From contig JABABQ010000063.1 of NCBI GenBank assembly GCA_014238155.1, forward strand, positions 62,001 through 126,000: a stretch of DNA of 64,000 nucleotides, given 5' to 3'. A program made the position numbers and the translations under genes. The notes under the pieces were generated by a model, which ran no database searches, was not told the origin of the DNA, and saw nothing but the letters and a program-made list of their open reading frames with translations. This document shows, piece by piece, positions 26,434 through 36,527 of this stretch (position 1 is its first letter; each line of letters starts with the position of its first letter). This stretch comes from Rhizobiaceae bacterium. GTDB taxonomy: Bacteria; Pseudomonadota; Alphaproteobacteria; Rhizobiales; Rhizobiaceae.

Positions 26434-26507
26434 CCTCCGGGTGGAGGTTCCCTTACGGGAGTTTGGAAACTAGAATGAATCTGCCCTGACGATGTTGGGC
26501 ATGATTC
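26434..26507 (+). other. structured leader candidate upstream of the AsmA-like gene
   Basis: Three hairpins can be drawn within 75 bases: CCTCC-GGGT-GGAGG (26434-26447), TCCC-TTAC-GGGA (26449-26460), and a 10-bp stem GAATCTGCCC with GGGCA-t-GATTC (26477-26507) broken by one bulged T. The last ends 30 bases before the ATG at 26538. The first stem contains GGAGG, a possible masked ribosome-binding sequence. It could be a regulatory leader or a small RNA. It resembles no riboswitch I know. Confidence 0.35.
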
Positions 26508-26537
26508 TGGGGCAAAAAGGGTTCAGGTCTTCCTGAA

Positions 26538-29500
26538 ATGAATACGACAACCAACAACCAAGACGAGCCAGGTGAAAGTCGGTCAAAGCCGACCGAACCG
26601 GATGTGGGCCCTGCCGTCACCGCGCCAAACTCGGAAGAAGACGCCGCTTTTGCCGCTTTGGCTGCTTCTGCCGCTGCTGCATATCAGTCGGGAGATCGCC
26701 ACCACAAGCCACGCCGTCGTGCTTCGATCTTACGGGTAACTCTGCAGTCCTGCTTTGCGGTGCTTGTCGTATGTGGTGTCGGAGCGGGAGTGATATTTTG
26801 GATCCTCTCGAATCATTCGGTATCCAACGAACAAATCAGGGCGCAGATTGAATCTCAACTCAACTCATTTCTTGGCTCTGGCCATTCGGCAGTTATCGGC
26901 GAAGCCAAAATTGCGCTTGGTGATGGTGGCCTGCTGTTAATTGAAGCCAGCAATGTCAAAATTCTCCGCGACAATGTCCTCAATCTGGGCGTCGCCAAAG
27001 AGGTCGGCGTAAAAGTTAAAACTTTGCCATTAGTCCGGGGCAGCCTTGTTGCTGAAAGCATTACAATGCGGGGTGCATCTATAGCGGTGGGTTCGCTATT
27101 GTCGCAGACCGCCGACAGGGATCTTCAACCGTCCTGGCCGCGATCGGTCAATCTCGCAAAAGCTCTAAGATCAATGGGCGATTTGATCGGCGAAATCTCT
27201 CAACAGGTGGAAAGCGCCGGATTGGAACGTCTGGCACTGGAAGACACCAATCTGGCGGGGTTTGACCAATTTGGTTTGCGGTCGAGCACAGCCAAACTGG
27301 ATAATCTCACCGTCGACGCCGTGAAGGGGGCGTCAGGCGGGAACGATCTCGAATTCAAAGCTCTGCTGATTACTCAATATAGCGATTGGAAGCTGCAGGG
27401 CCGTTGGATTCACACGGCCACTGGCGGTAAAACCCTTCAAATTAATGCCGAAGGCCTAAATGTTGATGATTTGGTCGGGCCCACCGCGAGCGACGCGTGG
27501 GCTGGTTCGCTAAATCACAGTATTTCATTGAGTTTTTCTGCTCCCTATCGAATTGATGGCACGCCCGATGCAGCTACCGCCACCGTCACAGTGGGATCAG
27601 GCTCCATCCCAGTCGGCAAGGGCCTGCAAGCAAAACTGCTGCAGGCTGAAATCAATCTGCGTCTGCAACCGCTGGGCAATGTGCTGAGTTTTGAACCCTC
27701 AACACTCAGCTTTGATGGATCAAATGTGAATTTTCATGGAGGTATCAGATACCCCTCAATCGAGAACGACCCAATTTCCTCTCAACCACTGTTCAAAATC
27801 GAAGTGGATGAATTCCAGGCATTTGGCCTTGTAACGGGTGACAATCCGCCAGTGGGTAAACTAACCTTGGAAGGTTTTCTTGATCCGTTGCGGCAAACCG
27901 TTGAAGCAGATCGCATCGAAATGCAGACACCGAATGGAAAAATGATCGGTGGTGCATCTGTCCGTCTGGATGGTGAAGAACCCCACGTGAAACTGGATCT
28001 GAAGATCGCTTCGATGCCGGTGGAAGAATTCAAGCAATTTTGGCCGGCGATATTGGCCCCAAAGGCTCGCAAGTGGATGAGTGAGAATATGACGGGTGGG
28101 CAGATGAACGAAGCTTGGGTCAAAGCAGATCTGCCTCCTGGCGTTATCGGCCGAGACATCAATTACCAACCGCAAAATCTGTCGGCACGCATTCCAATTG
28201 TCGAAACCGGGTTGAAAAACCCTGGCCAATTGCCGCCAATTGCCGACGCGACAGGGGTGCTGGAAGTGATCGGCAACAAAACCAACATCACGCTTGATAG
28301 CGGGGTCGCAAATTTTCCGGAATTTGGCACGTTGCGATTGGCCAAAAGCACAATGGTTATGGGAAATTACGCCATCCCTGATACGCCAGCCACGTTGAAT
28401 CTGAACTTCGCCGGACCGGCTGCTGCGATGATTAAGCTGGCCTCATTGAAACCATTGGGATTTGAAAACAGGTTGGATATCGAACCTAAACACGTGCGGG
28501 GTAAAGCGTCGGCTGAAATTGAAGCTCATTTCATGTTGAGCAAAAAAGTTTTGACGCTCGATCAGGACAAGCCGTGGAAAACCAAGATAAAAACCAATGG
28601 TGTCAGCTCCAGCAAGTTGATCAATGGTCGAAAAATGAACAAGGCGAACATGACCATCCTGGCTTCTCCTGCTGCTGCCAGAATCGAAGGAACGGCGGTG
28701 ATGGATGGGGTGCAAGTCAAACTTGCCTTGTTGGAGCCACTCGATGGGAGTGCTGCGTCACAGGGCAAAATCCATCTGACTCTTTCCGATGCAGATCGAA
28801 AAAATATGGGATTGAATACCGGCGATGTGGTGAAAGGTGCAATTAGTGCAACAATCACCAATTTGGCCAATGGCACACAACGCGTTGAGGCCGATCTGAA
28901 ACAGGCAAGATTGAATTTTCCCTGGGTTGGCTGGAGCAAGGGCAAGGGCATTGGCGCAACCGCCAGTTTCATATTACGCCAGTCTGGTGATACCAAAACC
29001 TTTCAGAAATTGAAGCTACGCGGCGAAGGATTTTCTGCCAACGGATCCTTCGTTGTCGACAAGGCCGGTCTCACTGAAGCAAAGATTACCGATGTAAATC
29101 TCAACAAATCTGATAATTTTGACATCGAGTTAAGGCGCAGCAAAAAGTCCTACAAGATTCAACTTAACGCGCGTTCCTATGATGGGCGCGCCCTGATCCG
29201 ATCGCTGTTAAATGCAAAGCTAAAGCCCGACAACAATGCCACTACGTCGATATCTGTAACCGGCCAGGTAGATCGGTTGATCGGCTTTGACGGGCAGGAA
29301 TTGAAAAACGTAAAATTGGATTTTTTGCAGCGCGGTAGTGCGGTGTCCCGCGTGATTGTAGACGCCATGGCTGCTAACAACGCACCTACAAAATTTGACT
29401 TTGGGCCAGTGCCTGGCGGCACAAAAACCGACATTACCACGTCCAATGCAGGCTCAGTGCTGCGTTTTTTGGACCTCTACACAAAGATCAGGGGCGGCAC

Positions 29501-30023
29501 CATCAGGGCCAATCTGATACGCGATGATTCACAGGTCTTTAGAGGCCGCATACTGGCAGAAGACTTCACCTTGCTTAACGAGCCCAGATTGGCGCAATTG
29601 CTGCAAAAACCAAAGGCTGCCGAAAACCTGGCGAACGGCGACGAAGTCGTACAAACACTGCGGCGTATCAAGACGGATCGCGCCCATGTTGACCGGCTCC
29701 AGGCAAGTATTGAGAAAGGTCCGGGGTTTTTTAACATTTCCAAGGGGCGTTTGACGGGTGGAGATGCAAGCGCCGCATTTGAGGGCAAAGTTTATGACCG
29801 CAAGAACAGGATGAGTATTAGTGGTACGTTCTTGCCGGGCCGAGCGATTAACCGAATGGTCTCCAAGATACCCATTATTGGGCTCGCGTTTGGTCGCGGC
29901 AAGGTAAATGGGTTGTTGGGAATCACCTTCCGGCTGAGCGGACGCTTTGACAATCCCAAATTGCAGGTCAATCCATTGTCGATAATCGCACCCGGTGTAT
30001 TTCGTCAGGTATTCAAGTTTTAA
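26538..30023 (+). CDS. AsmA-like / YhdP-type DUF3971 protein
   Basis: The 1161-residue protein has an Ala-rich, acidic cytoplasmic N-terminus, a single transmembrane segment (about residues 66-92) and a very long beta-rich region of repeated short amphipathic strands. It ends in an AsmA-type C-terminal block (VNGLLGITFRLSGRFDNPKLQVNPLSIIAPGVFRQVF). This is the pattern of the YhdP/TamB/AsmA group, which bridges the periplasm and is linked to phospholipid transport to the outer membrane. Length is near that of YhdP. It converges with tyrS, with 6 bases between the stops. Confidence 0.85.
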   Translation: MNTTTNNQDEPGESRSKPTEPDVGPAVTAPNSEEDAAFAALAASAAAAYQSGDRHHKPRRRASILRVTLQSCFAVLVVCGVGAGVIFWILSNHSVSNEQIRAQIESQLNSFLGSGHSAVIGEAKIALGDGGLLLIEASNVKILRDNVLNLGVAKEVGVKVKTLPLVRGSLVAESITMRGASIAVGSLLSQTADRDLQPSWPRSVNLAKALRSMGDLIGEISQQVESAGLERLALEDTNLAGFDQFGLRSSTAKLDNLTVDAVKGASGGNDLEFKALLITQYSDWKLQGRWIHTATGGKTLQINAEGLNVDDLVGPTASDAWAGSLNHSISLSFSAPYRIDGTPDAATATVTVGSGSIPVGKGLQAKLLQAEINLRLQPLGNVLSFEPSTLSFDGSNVNFHGGIRYPSIENDPISSQPLFKIEVDEFQAFGLVTGDNPPVGKLTLEGFLDPLRQTVEADRIEMQTPNGKMIGGASVRLDGEEPHVKLDLKIASMPVEEFKQFWPAILAPKARKWMSENMTGGQMNEAWVKADLPPGVIGRDINYQPQNLSARIPIVETGLKNPGQLPPIADATGVLEVIGNKTNITLDSGVANFPEFGTLRLAKSTMVMGNYAIPDTPATLNLNFAGPAAAMIKLASLKPLGFENRLDIEPKHVRGKASAEIEAHFMLSKKVLTLDQDKPWKTKIKTNGVSSSKLINGRKMNKANMTILASPAAARIEGTAVMDGVQVKLALLEPLDGSAASQGKIHLTLSDADRKNMGLNTGDVVKGAISATITNLANGTQRVEADLKQARLNFPWVGWSKGKGIGATASFILRQSGDTKTFQKLKLRGEGFSANGSFVVDKAGLTEAKITDVNLNKSDNFDIELRRSKKSYKIQLNARSYDGRALIRSLLNAKLKPDNNATTSISVTGQVDRLIGFDGQELKNVKLDFLQRGSAVSRVIVDAMAANNAPTKFDFGPVPGGTKTDITTSNAGSVLRFLDLYTKIRGGTIRANLIRDDSQVFRGRILAEDFTLLNEPRLAQLLQKPKAAENLANGDEVVQTLRRIKTDRAHVDRLQASIEKGPGFFNISKGRLTGGDASAAFEGKVYDRKNRMSISGTFLPGRAINRMVSKIPIIGLAFGRGKVNGLLGITFRLSGRFDNPKLQVNPLSIIAPGVFRQVFKF

Positions 30024-30029
30024 TCAAAC

Positions 30030-31283
30030 CTATTCGGGTTTTAACAGAATGTGACGCTTTTTACCGAACGACAATTTGATGGCACCATCGCTATCGAGAT
30101 AGCTGGAATCGACATTCAATGCTTGATCAGATACCGGTCTGTCATTTAGCTTGATCGCACCGCCTTTGACATGTCGACGGGCTTCACCATTTGAATTCGC
30201 CAAACCAGCTGTGACGATCAGGTTCAGCAATCCTGTGCCGTTTTCTATATCCGAGGCACTGACGGTAACGCTTGGCAGGTCTGCAGCGACGGCTCCTTCC
30301 TCAAAAGTTTTGCGAGCTGTTTCAGCGGCCTGCTCCGCCAACTGGCGTCCATGAACGAGAGCCGTAGCTTCCGTCGCCAATATCTTTTTTGCCTCGTTTA
30401 ATTCGACACCCTCAAGAATTTCCAGCCGAGCAATTTCGTCCAACGGCATTTCCGTAAACAGTTTCAGGAAACGACCAACATCCGCATCTTCGGCATTGCG
30501 CCAGAATTGCCAAAAATCGAAGACTGGCAACATGTCGGGATTGAGCCAGACAGCACCGGATGCCGTCTTGCCCATTTTCGCTCCAGAAGAAGTGGCCAGC
30601 AGCGGAGATGTGAGCGCAAACAACTGATCACAGCCAGAACGGCGCCCCAGATCAACTCCAGAGACAATATTGCCCCATTGATCTGAGCCACCCATTTGCA
30701 ATCGGCAATCGTAGCGGCGGTTCAGCTCAACGAAATCATAGGCCTGCAGACACATATAGTTGAATTCGAGAAACGATAGATGCTGTTCGCGGTCCAGGCG
30801 GGTCTTGACGGAATCGCGCGCCAGCATGGCGTTAACTGAAAGGTGGCGGCCGTAATCGCGAAGGAACTCGACATAGTTGAGATCAAGTAGCCAATCTGCA
30901 TTGTCAGCCATAATGGCATCAGTCGGACCTTCCCCGAAATTCAACATTGAAGAAAAGCTCTGCTTGATGAGCAGCTTGTTTTCTTCGATGTCCGACACAG
31001 TAAGTAATTTTCTTGTTTCGTCCTTGCCTGACGGGTCCCCAACCATCGTCGTTCCACCACCCATCAGGGCAATGGGGCGGTGGCCGGTTTTCTGAAACCA
31101 GTGCAATATCATGATACCTGTCATGTGGCCGACATGAAGACTTGGCCCGGTTGGGTCAAAACCGATATAGGAAGTGACCGTTTCCTTTGACAACAGATCA
31201 TCCAGACCGGTTTGATCTGAAATCTGGTGGATGAAGCCGCGTTGGGACAGCGTCTGAAGGAATTCTGATTTAAAAGTGGCCAT
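30030..31283 (-). CDS. tyrS: tyrosyl-tRNA synthetase
   Basis: The 417-residue class I aminoacyl-tRNA synthetase attaches tyrosine to its tRNA. It has SLHVGHM for the HIGH motif, the tyrosine-binding region ([25 protein letters not shown]) and KMGKT for KMSKS. The C-terminal S4 RNA-binding domain includes [16 protein letters not shown]. The length and motif forms are those of bacterial TyrS. It is divergent from anmK, with 96 bases between. Confidence 0.97.
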   Translation of the reverse strand: MATFKSEFLQTLSQRGFIHQISDQTGLDDLLSKETVTSYIGFDPTGPSLHVGHMTGIMILHWFQKTGHRPIALMGGGTTMVGDPSGKDETRKLLTVSDIEENKLLIKQSFSSMLNFGEGPTDAIMADNADWLLDLNYVEFLRDYGRHLSVNAMLARDSVKTRLDREQHLSFLEFNYMCLQAYDFVELNRRYDCRLQMGGSDQWGNIVSGVDLGRRSGCDQLFALTSPLLATSSGAKMGKTASGAVWLNPDMLPVFDFWQFWRNAEDADVGRFLKLFTEMPLDEIARLEILEGVELNEAKKILATEATALVHGRQLAEQAAETARKTFEEGAVAADLPSVTVSASDIENGTGLLNLIVTAGLANSNGEARRHVKGGAIKLNDRPVSDQALNVDSSYLDSDGAIKLSFGKKRHILLKPE

Positions 31284-31379
31284 GGTATTTTGCAGATAAG
31301 AGTGCGAATTTCGTGGGTGTTACACCATGCTTGAACTAATATCACGCCCCAAATGGGCGAATATTGAAGGGTAATCATC

Positions 31380-32504
31380 TTGAAAACAGCCATTGGCCTG
31401 ATGAGTGGCACTTCAATGGACGGCATCGACGTTGCGCTGGTGCGAACCGATGGCAAGTCTCGGGTAGAATTCGGCCCGACTATGGCGGTAGAATATCCAG
31501 CAGATTTTCGGCGGTGTATCGAGGCAGGGTTACAACAAGTAACCAGCATTTCAAAGCGTCATCAACGACCCGAAAATACTGCCAAGCTGGAGCAGGAACT
31601 GACTGACAGGCACGCTGCTGCAGTGACAATCTTTTTAGCAACCCACGCTTTGAAAGCCGAAAACATTGATCTTTTGGGATTTCACGGACAAACCGTGCTG
31701 CACCGTCCCGATGACGGGCTGACTGTCCAACTTGGAGATGGTGCGTTTCTGGCGAAGGCAACGGGCATTGACGTAATTTACGATTTTCGGGCTGCCGATA
31801 TGACCGCTGGCGGGCAGGGTGCTCCGCTGGTGCCAGTGTTTCATCAGGCGATTTCCAAGGCTTCGACGCTGAAAGAGCCGGTTTGTTTTGTAAATATTGG
31901 CGGGATTTCCAACATCACCTATGTTGACGGCGATGATCTCATCGCTTTCGACAGTGGTCCGGGCAATGCTCTGATCGACCAATGGGTTCAGACCAAGGGC
32001 GGCATACCGTTTGATCAAGGCGGACGAATCGCTTCTGAAGGCGGGGTTCTGCCTTCCGTGGTGGAGCAATATCTGAGCGTGCCTTATTTTGAAAAACCGG
32101 GACCCAAATCGCTCGATCGCGGTAATTTTGAGCCGCTCGATCCGGCCCTCGCTGAACTGTCAGACGGCGCCCGAACGCTGGCTCATGTGACTGCCGCGGC
32201 CATCTACCGGTCAGTGGAACATCTGCCAAAACCACCCGCCAACTGGGTATTGTGCGGCGGCGGGCGGTTGAATCAGGCAATCGTTGCTGATCTGACACAA
32301 TTTACCAGTCCGGGCGGCGCAAAGGTTATCCTGTCGGAAGAGGCCGGGTTTGAAGGTGATATGCTGGAGGCCCAAGCCTTTGGATACCTGGCAATACGCA
32401 GCCAATTGGGCCTGTCGCTTACTTACCCAACGACTACTGGCTGCAGCAAAGCTTCCAGTGGTGGTGTGCTGGCGTTGGCCGCCAGCAACGCACCGTCCGA
32501 TTAG
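31380..32504 (+). CDS. anmK: anhydro-N-acetylmuramic acid kinase
   Basis: The 374-residue protein is AnmK, which hydrolyses and phosphorylates 1,6-anhydro-MurNAc during cell-wall recycling. GLMSGTSMDGIDVAL at the N-terminus, GFHGQTVLHRP, FDSGPGNALID and the late VLCGGGRLN are its family blocks. The start is TTG 31380, preceded by AAGGG. In many alphaproteobacteria it is divergent from tyrS, as here. The stop overlaps the convergent hydrolase gene by 4 bases. Confidence 0.95.
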   Translation: MKTAIGLMSGTSMDGIDVALVRTDGKSRVEFGPTMAVEYPADFRRCIEAGLQQVTSISKRHQRPENTAKLEQELTDRHAAAVTIFLATHALKAENIDLLGFHGQTVLHRPDDGLTVQLGDGAFLAKATGIDVIYDFRAADMTAGGQGAPLVPVFHQAISKASTLKEPVCFVNIGGISNITYVDGDDLIAFDSGPGNALIDQWVQTKGGIPFDQGGRIASEGGVLPSVVEQYLSVPYFEKPGPKSLDRGNFEPLDPALAELSDGARTLAHVTAAAIYRSVEHLPKPPANWVLCGGGRLNQAIVADLTQFTSPGGAKVILSEEAGFEGDMLEAQAFGYLAIRSQLGLSLTYPTTTGCSKASSGGVLALAASNAPSD

Positions 32505-33184
32505 CGCAGCAGCATGGTTTCTTCAATGCCGCCTTCAATCAGACCCAAACGCTTATCGAGATAGATCTGGCATTCGTCCAGCAACTCTTCCTGATGCTCG
32601 CTGAAAAAATGATTTGCACCGGAAACGGTGATCTGAGTCGTCGTGATGCCTTTTTGGGCTCGCAATTTATCGATCAGCGTCTGAACATGCTCAGGATTCG
32701 ATACCTGATCGTCTTCACCATGAATAATCAGGCCAGAAGATGGGCAGGGGGCCAGGAAAGCGAAATCATAGATATTCGGCTGCGGTGCAATCGACATATA
32801 GCCCTCAATCTCAGGGCGGCGCATCAGCAATTGCATACCGATCCAGGACCCGAATGAGAAGCCGGCAACCCAGCATCCGGTCGAATCAGGATGCAAGGTT
32901 TGAATCCAGTCCAGCGCGGCAGCGGCATCCGACAATTCACCAGCACCGTGGTCAAAATCTCCCTGACTGCGTCCAACACCGCGGAAATTGAAACGAAGTG
33001 TCGTAAAGCCGCGCTCCTGAAACATATAAAAAAGCTTGTAGACAATCGGGTTGTTCATCGTACCGCCAAACGACGGGTGCGGATGAGGGTGCAGGATAAT
33101 TGCGATCGGGGCGTTTTTGTCTTCAGAAGGCTGGTAACGGCCTTCGAGGCGGCCAGCGGGACCGGTGAAGATGACTTCGGGCAT
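32501..33184 (-). CDS. alpha/beta hydrolase (COG2945 type)
   Basis: The 227-residue protein has LHPHPHPSFGGTMNN and RFNFRGVGRSQG near the N-terminus, the nucleophile elbow GFSFGSW, GEDDQVSNPEH with the acidic residue, and GANHFF with the catalytic His. These features mark the short hydrolases annotated COG2945. The substrate is unknown. ATG 33184 is chosen because GGAG lies 7 bases upstream; an earlier ATG adds six residues. It converges on anmK and is divergent from the suf operon. Confidence 0.85.
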   Translation of the reverse strand: MPEVIFTGPAGRLEGRYQPSEDKNAPIAIILHPHPHPSFGGTMNNPIVYKLFYMFQERGFTTLRFNFRGVGRSQGDFDHGAGELSDAAAALDWIQTLHPDSTGCWVAGFSFGSWIGMQLLMRRPEIEGYMSIAPQPNIYDFAFLAPCPSSGLIIHGEDDQVSNPEHVQTLIDKLRAQKGITTTQITVSGANHFFSEHQEELLDECQIYLDKRLGLIEGGIEETMLLR

Positions 33185-33267
33185 GCAATACTCCATTTGC
33201 AACCGGGTGAGATGTGCTCAAGCAACAATTTGCTCGCCATCCACCCGCTAATATCTCGCCATTTGGC

Positions 33268-33296
33268 TTGACGAACGGGCGGGCACTTTCTAACCT
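33268..33296 (+). promoter_or_regulatory. sigma70-type promoter of the suf operon
   Basis: TTGACG (33268-33273) and TAACCT (33291-33296) are separated by exactly 17 bases. The -35 matches 5 of 6 consensus bases and the -10 matches 3. The predicted start near 33303 falls inside the Irr-box-like element, giving a leader of roughly 105 bases before the first desulfurase gene. Confidence 0.5.
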
Positions 33297-33298
33297 AG

Positions 33299-33315
33299 TT
33301 TAGAACAGTTCAAAT
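33299..33315 (+). promoter_or_regulatory. Irr-box-like element at the suf promoter
   Basis: TTTAGAA-CAG-TTCAAAT is an imperfect palindrome. From memory, the Hyphomicrobiales Irr/ICE consensus is close to TTTAGAA-N3-TTCTAAA. The left arm matches fully and the right arm in 5 of 7 positions. Its place directly after the -10 would let a bound regulator block transcription. Control of suf by the heme/iron regulator Irr is known in this order; the site here is inferred. Confidence 0.45.
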
Positions 33316-33407
33316 CTACAAGACATTCCGAAACTGGCTCGGCTTTGCCCTGCGAAAGCCGTACATAGGCCATTCAGCCTCAAGATTTCAAGGAAAATAG
33401 GGTGTCC

Positions 33408-34640
33408 ATGCCGATGGAGCCCCATAAATGGTGCCTAAGCTATATGTCGATCCGTCGTTCTTACCTTGATTATAACGCCAGCGCGCCCCTGCGACCCCAG
33501 GTTTTGGCGGCAATGCAGGACGCCTTCACCCATCCTGGAAATGCCTCATCCATTCACGGGGAAGGCCGTCATCACCGCAAGCTGATTGAAGCCGCCCGCA
33601 AACAGGTAGCTGAATTGGTTGGCGCAGACACAGATGGCGTAACATTTACCAGCAGCGCGACCGAGGCTGCTAACCTTGCGCTGACACCGGATTTAACCAG
33701 CGATGGCCGCCCCCGCGGTGCCGACGTCCTGTTTGTTGTGGAGACAGAGCATCCCTGTATTCTCAGCGGAGGGCGATTTGAGGAACGTCAAATTGTCACA
33801 GTTCCGGTGCATCCAAATGGGCAGATCGATCTGCCGGCATTTGAATCTTTGCTGACCCAGCACGCCGGCAAAGTTCCCTATTTGGCCATTCAGTTGGTAA
33901 ATTCTGAAACCGGCATTGTTCAACCTGTGGCGGAAGCGGCCAAAATTGTGCGGCTTCGAGGTGGTTATGTGCTGTGTGATGCGGTGCAGGCCGCCGGGCG
34001 TCTCCCCATAAATATTGGCGAGCTTGGAGTCGATTTCATGATCTTGTCAGCCCATAAACTGGGCGGCCCGCAAGGCGTTGGCGCATATATCAATGCGCAT
34101 TCTATTCTGTCGGTCCCGCCAGCAATTCGAGGTGGCGGTCAGGAGTTGAACCGGCGGGCAGGTACAGAAAATACGGCCGCGATCAGCGGATTTGGCGTGG
34201 CTGCGAAACTCGCCGCATTCGATGACAAAAAATACATGGACACAGTGGCGTTACGGGACTCGATTGAATCAAGTTTGCACCCTATATGTGCCGAGAATGG
34301 TCTGGCTGATCAGCTGACGATTTTTGGAGGCAATACCCAACGGGTTGGAAATACCTGCTTGTTCAGCGTTGAAGGATTGAAGGCTGAAACCGCTTTGATC
34401 GCTTTCGATCTGGACGGCATTGCGGTTTCCAGCGGATCTGCATGTTCGTCGGGTAAAGTTGGTGCCAGTCATGTGCTTGATGCAATGGGTGTTAAACCGG
34501 AAGTCGCCAGAGGAGCCATTCGCGTGAGCCTTGGCTGGGACTCAAAACAGGAAGATGTGGAACATTTTGCAAGATCCTTCCAACGGATCATCAGGAGACT
34601 GGGCGAAATGACCCAAAACGCAATTGCAGGTGCCGCTTAG
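33408..34640 (+). CDS. cysteine desulfurase, IscS/NifS-like (group I)
   Basis: The product of about 410 residues is a PLP enzyme that takes sulfur from cysteine. [18 protein letters not shown] begins the domain, [13 protein letters not shown] carries the PLP Lys, and [17 protein letters not shown] is the long active-site Cys loop of the IscS/NifS group. ATG 33408 follows AGGG; ATG 33444 is an equally good start at the domain edge. It heads the suf operon and its 3-prime end lies 31 bases before the chosen sufB start. A second, different desulfurase (SufS) lies further down. Confidence 0.9.
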   Translation: MPMEPHKWCLSYMSIRRSYLDYNASAPLRPQVLAAMQDAFTHPGNASSIHGEGRHHRKLIEAARKQVAELVGADTDGVTFTSSATEAANLALTPDLTSDGRPRGADVLFVVETEHPCILSGGRFEERQIVTVPVHPNGQIDLPAFESLLTQHAGKVPYLAIQLVNSETGIVQPVAEAAKIVRLRGGYVLCDAVQAAGRLPINIGELGVDFMILSAHKLGGPQGVGAYINAHSILSVPPAIRGGGQELNRRAGTENTAAISGFGVAAKLAAFDDKKYMDTVALRDSIESSLHPICAENGLADQLTIFGGNTQRVGNTCLFSVEGLKAETALIAFDLDGIAVSSGSACSSGKVGASHVLDAMGVKPEVARGAIRVSLGWDSKQEDVEHFARSFQRIIRRLGEMTQNAIAGAA

Positions 34641-34671
34641 CGGACGCCTGAGGCAAGGAAGCGAGAACAAA

Positions 34672-36201
34672 ATGGTCGCGGTTCAAGAAACCATCGATAC
34701 GGTCAAAACGCTGGATATCGACCAGTATAAATACGGTTTTTCGACTGATATTGAGTCCGAAAAAGCTCCAAAAGGGCTCGACGAGGATACGATTCGTTTC
34801 ATCTCGGCCAAAAAGGGCGAGCCTGAATGGATGTTAAAATGGCGTCTGGAAGCCTTTGCCCGCTGGAAAACTATGACCGAGCCGGACTGGGCACGCGTTG
34901 CCTATGACAAGATCGATTATCAGGACATTTACTATTACGCCGCACCAAAAAACTTTGAGGATGGACCGATATCACTCGATGAAGTCGATCCTGAACTGCT
35001 GCGCACTTATGAAAAGCTCGGTATTCCATTACGCGAGCAGGAAATTCTTGCGGGCGTAGTCAAACCAGCGACCGAAGACGCGGCCAGAGAAGAAGATCTT
35101 GGCGACAACATCTACAAATCTGGTCGGGTCGCGGTTGACGCGGTTTTCGATTCGGTTTCTGTGGTGACCACATTTCGCGAAGAGTTGGCCAAGGCCGGCG
35201 TGATATTCTGCTCCATCACCGAGGCCATCAAGGATTATCCCGAACTGGTTCAGAAGTATCTGGCGACTGTTGTGCCGGTTACCGACAATTTCTTCGCCAC
35301 ACTCAATTGTGCGGTCTTCACCGATGGTACTTTCGTCTACATCCCGGAAGGCGTGCGCTGTCCGATGGAGTTGTCGACCTATTTCCGCATCAACGAACAA
35401 AACACCGGTCAGTTTGAACGCACTTTGATCATCGCAGAAAAAGGCTCCTATGTCTCTTATCTGGAAGGTTGCACTGCGCCTCAGCGTGATGAAAATCAGT
35501 TGCATGCCGCTGTTGTTGAACTGGTCGCGATGGATGACGCAGAAATCAAATATTCAACCGTCCAAAACTGGTATCCCGGCGACGAAAACGGCAAGGGTGG
35601 CATTTTTAACTTTGTGACCAAACGCGGTGATTGTCGCGGCAAAAACTCCAAAATTTCATGGACCCAGGTGGAAACCGGTTCTGCTGTGACCTGGAAATAT
35701 CCAAGCTGCATTCTGCGCGGCGACGGATCACGCGGCGAGTTCTATTCAATCGCCGTATCAAACGGTATGCAGCAAGTCGACAGCGGCACCAAAATGCTGC
35801 ATCTGGGCAAGAACACCACCAGCCGTATCATCTCAAAGGGCATTAGTGCTGGTCGGTCCTCCAACACTTACAGGGGGCAGGTGAGCGTTGGACGGCGGGC
35901 CGATTCAGCACGTAATTTTACCCAGTGTGACAGCCTGTTGATCGGTGACCAATGCGGCGCTCATACGGTTCCGTATATAGAAGCCAAAAACAAAGAAGCC
36001 CAACTGGAACATGAGGCGACCACATCGAAAATCTCCGATGATCAACTGTTCTATTGTTTGCAGCGTGGCATTCCTGAAGAAGAGGCGATTGCGCTGATCG
36101 TCAACGGTTTCGTCAAGGAAGTTATTCAGGAACTGCCGATGGAATTTGCCGTTGAAGCCCAAAAGCTGATCGGCATCAGTTTAGAAGGGTCCGTAGGTTA
36201 G
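34672..36201 (+). CDS. sufB: Fe-S cluster assembly scaffold subunit SufB
   Basis: The 509-residue protein is SufB of the SufBC2D scaffold. Typical blocks are [69 protein letters not shown] (with the Cys implicated in cluster assembly), [17 protein letters not shown], and QCDSLLIG near the C-terminus. ATG 34672 was chosen over 34624 because GGAAG lies about 10 bases upstream and the earlier frame lies inside the desulfurase gene. Confidence 0.97.
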   Translation: MVAVQETIDTVKTLDIDQYKYGFSTDIESEKAPKGLDEDTIRFISAKKGEPEWMLKWRLEAFARWKTMTEPDWARVAYDKIDYQDIYYYAAPKNFEDGPISLDEVDPELLRTYEKLGIPLREQEILAGVVKPATEDAAREEDLGDNIYKSGRVAVDAVFDSVSVVTTFREELAKAGVIFCSITEAIKDYPELVQKYLATVVPVTDNFFATLNCAVFTDGTFVYIPEGVRCPMELSTYFRINEQNTGQFERTLIIAEKGSYVSYLEGCTAPQRDENQLHAAVVELVAMDDAEIKYSTVQNWYPGDENGKGGIFNFVTKRGDCRGKNSKISWTQVETGSAVTWKYPSCILRGDGSRGEFYSIAVSNGMQQVDSGTKMLHLGKNTTSRIISKGISAGRSSNTYRGQVSVGRRADSARNFTQCDSLLIGDQCGAHTVPYIEAKNKEAQLEHEATTSKISDDQLFYCLQRGIPEEEAIALIVNGFVKEVIQELPMEFAVEAQKLIGISLEGSVG

Positions 36202-36470
36202 TGGACAAGTCTCGTCTGTTTTCGTCCATCTGGATGCGAATACTCGTGTTTATTTGGATGATCTTATTCCCGTTAGTTTTCGTAGCCATTCCGGCGCTGG
36301 ATATGGCGATGGGGGAAAGAGCATTAGGTCTGGCCCCGGCTTGGGGGTTTGGTGTTTGGGTTTTGGGGCCACTCGTGGTGTCCATTGTGTTGAAATATAT
36401 CGGCAATAGCGGCGATAGCGGCGATAGCGACGGCGGCGACGGCGGCAAAGCTAACGATCCGTCCGGCTGA
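36201..36470 (+). CDS. small two-helix membrane protein inside the suf operon
   Basis: The 89-residue product starts at GTG 36201, sharing one base with the sufB stop. It has two hydrophobic helices (about residues 12-35 and 45-66) and a Gly/Asp/Ser tail encoded by tandem 9-base units. No family is recognised. Position between sufB and sufC with a 1-base overlap implies translation coupled to sufB, so a role near Fe-S assembly or at the membrane is plausible but unproven. Confidence 0.7.
   Translation: MDKSRLFSSIWMRILVFIWMILFPLVFVAIPALDMAMGERALGLAPAWGFGVWVLGPLVVSIVLKYIGNSGDSGDSDGGDGGKANDPSG
36402..36446 (+). repeat. tandem 9-bp repeats coding for a Gly/Asp/Ser tail
   Basis: Three copies of GGCRATAGC (36402-36428) are followed by two copies of GACGGCGGC (36429-36446). 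All are in frame and encode GNS, GDS, GDS, DGG, DGG at the end of the small membrane protein. Copy-number change would add or remove three residues without a frameshift. Confidence 0.8.
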
Positions 36471-36527
36471 ACAGGAATTACGCCCGCAAGGGCAGGAAAG
36501 TGGCCCAAAGGGCAAGAGAGAAGAGAA

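Noticed and set aside
35029-35505. 158-codon minus-strand frame opposite sufB
   Set aside because: It lies antisense to invariant SufB blocks and has no start signal.
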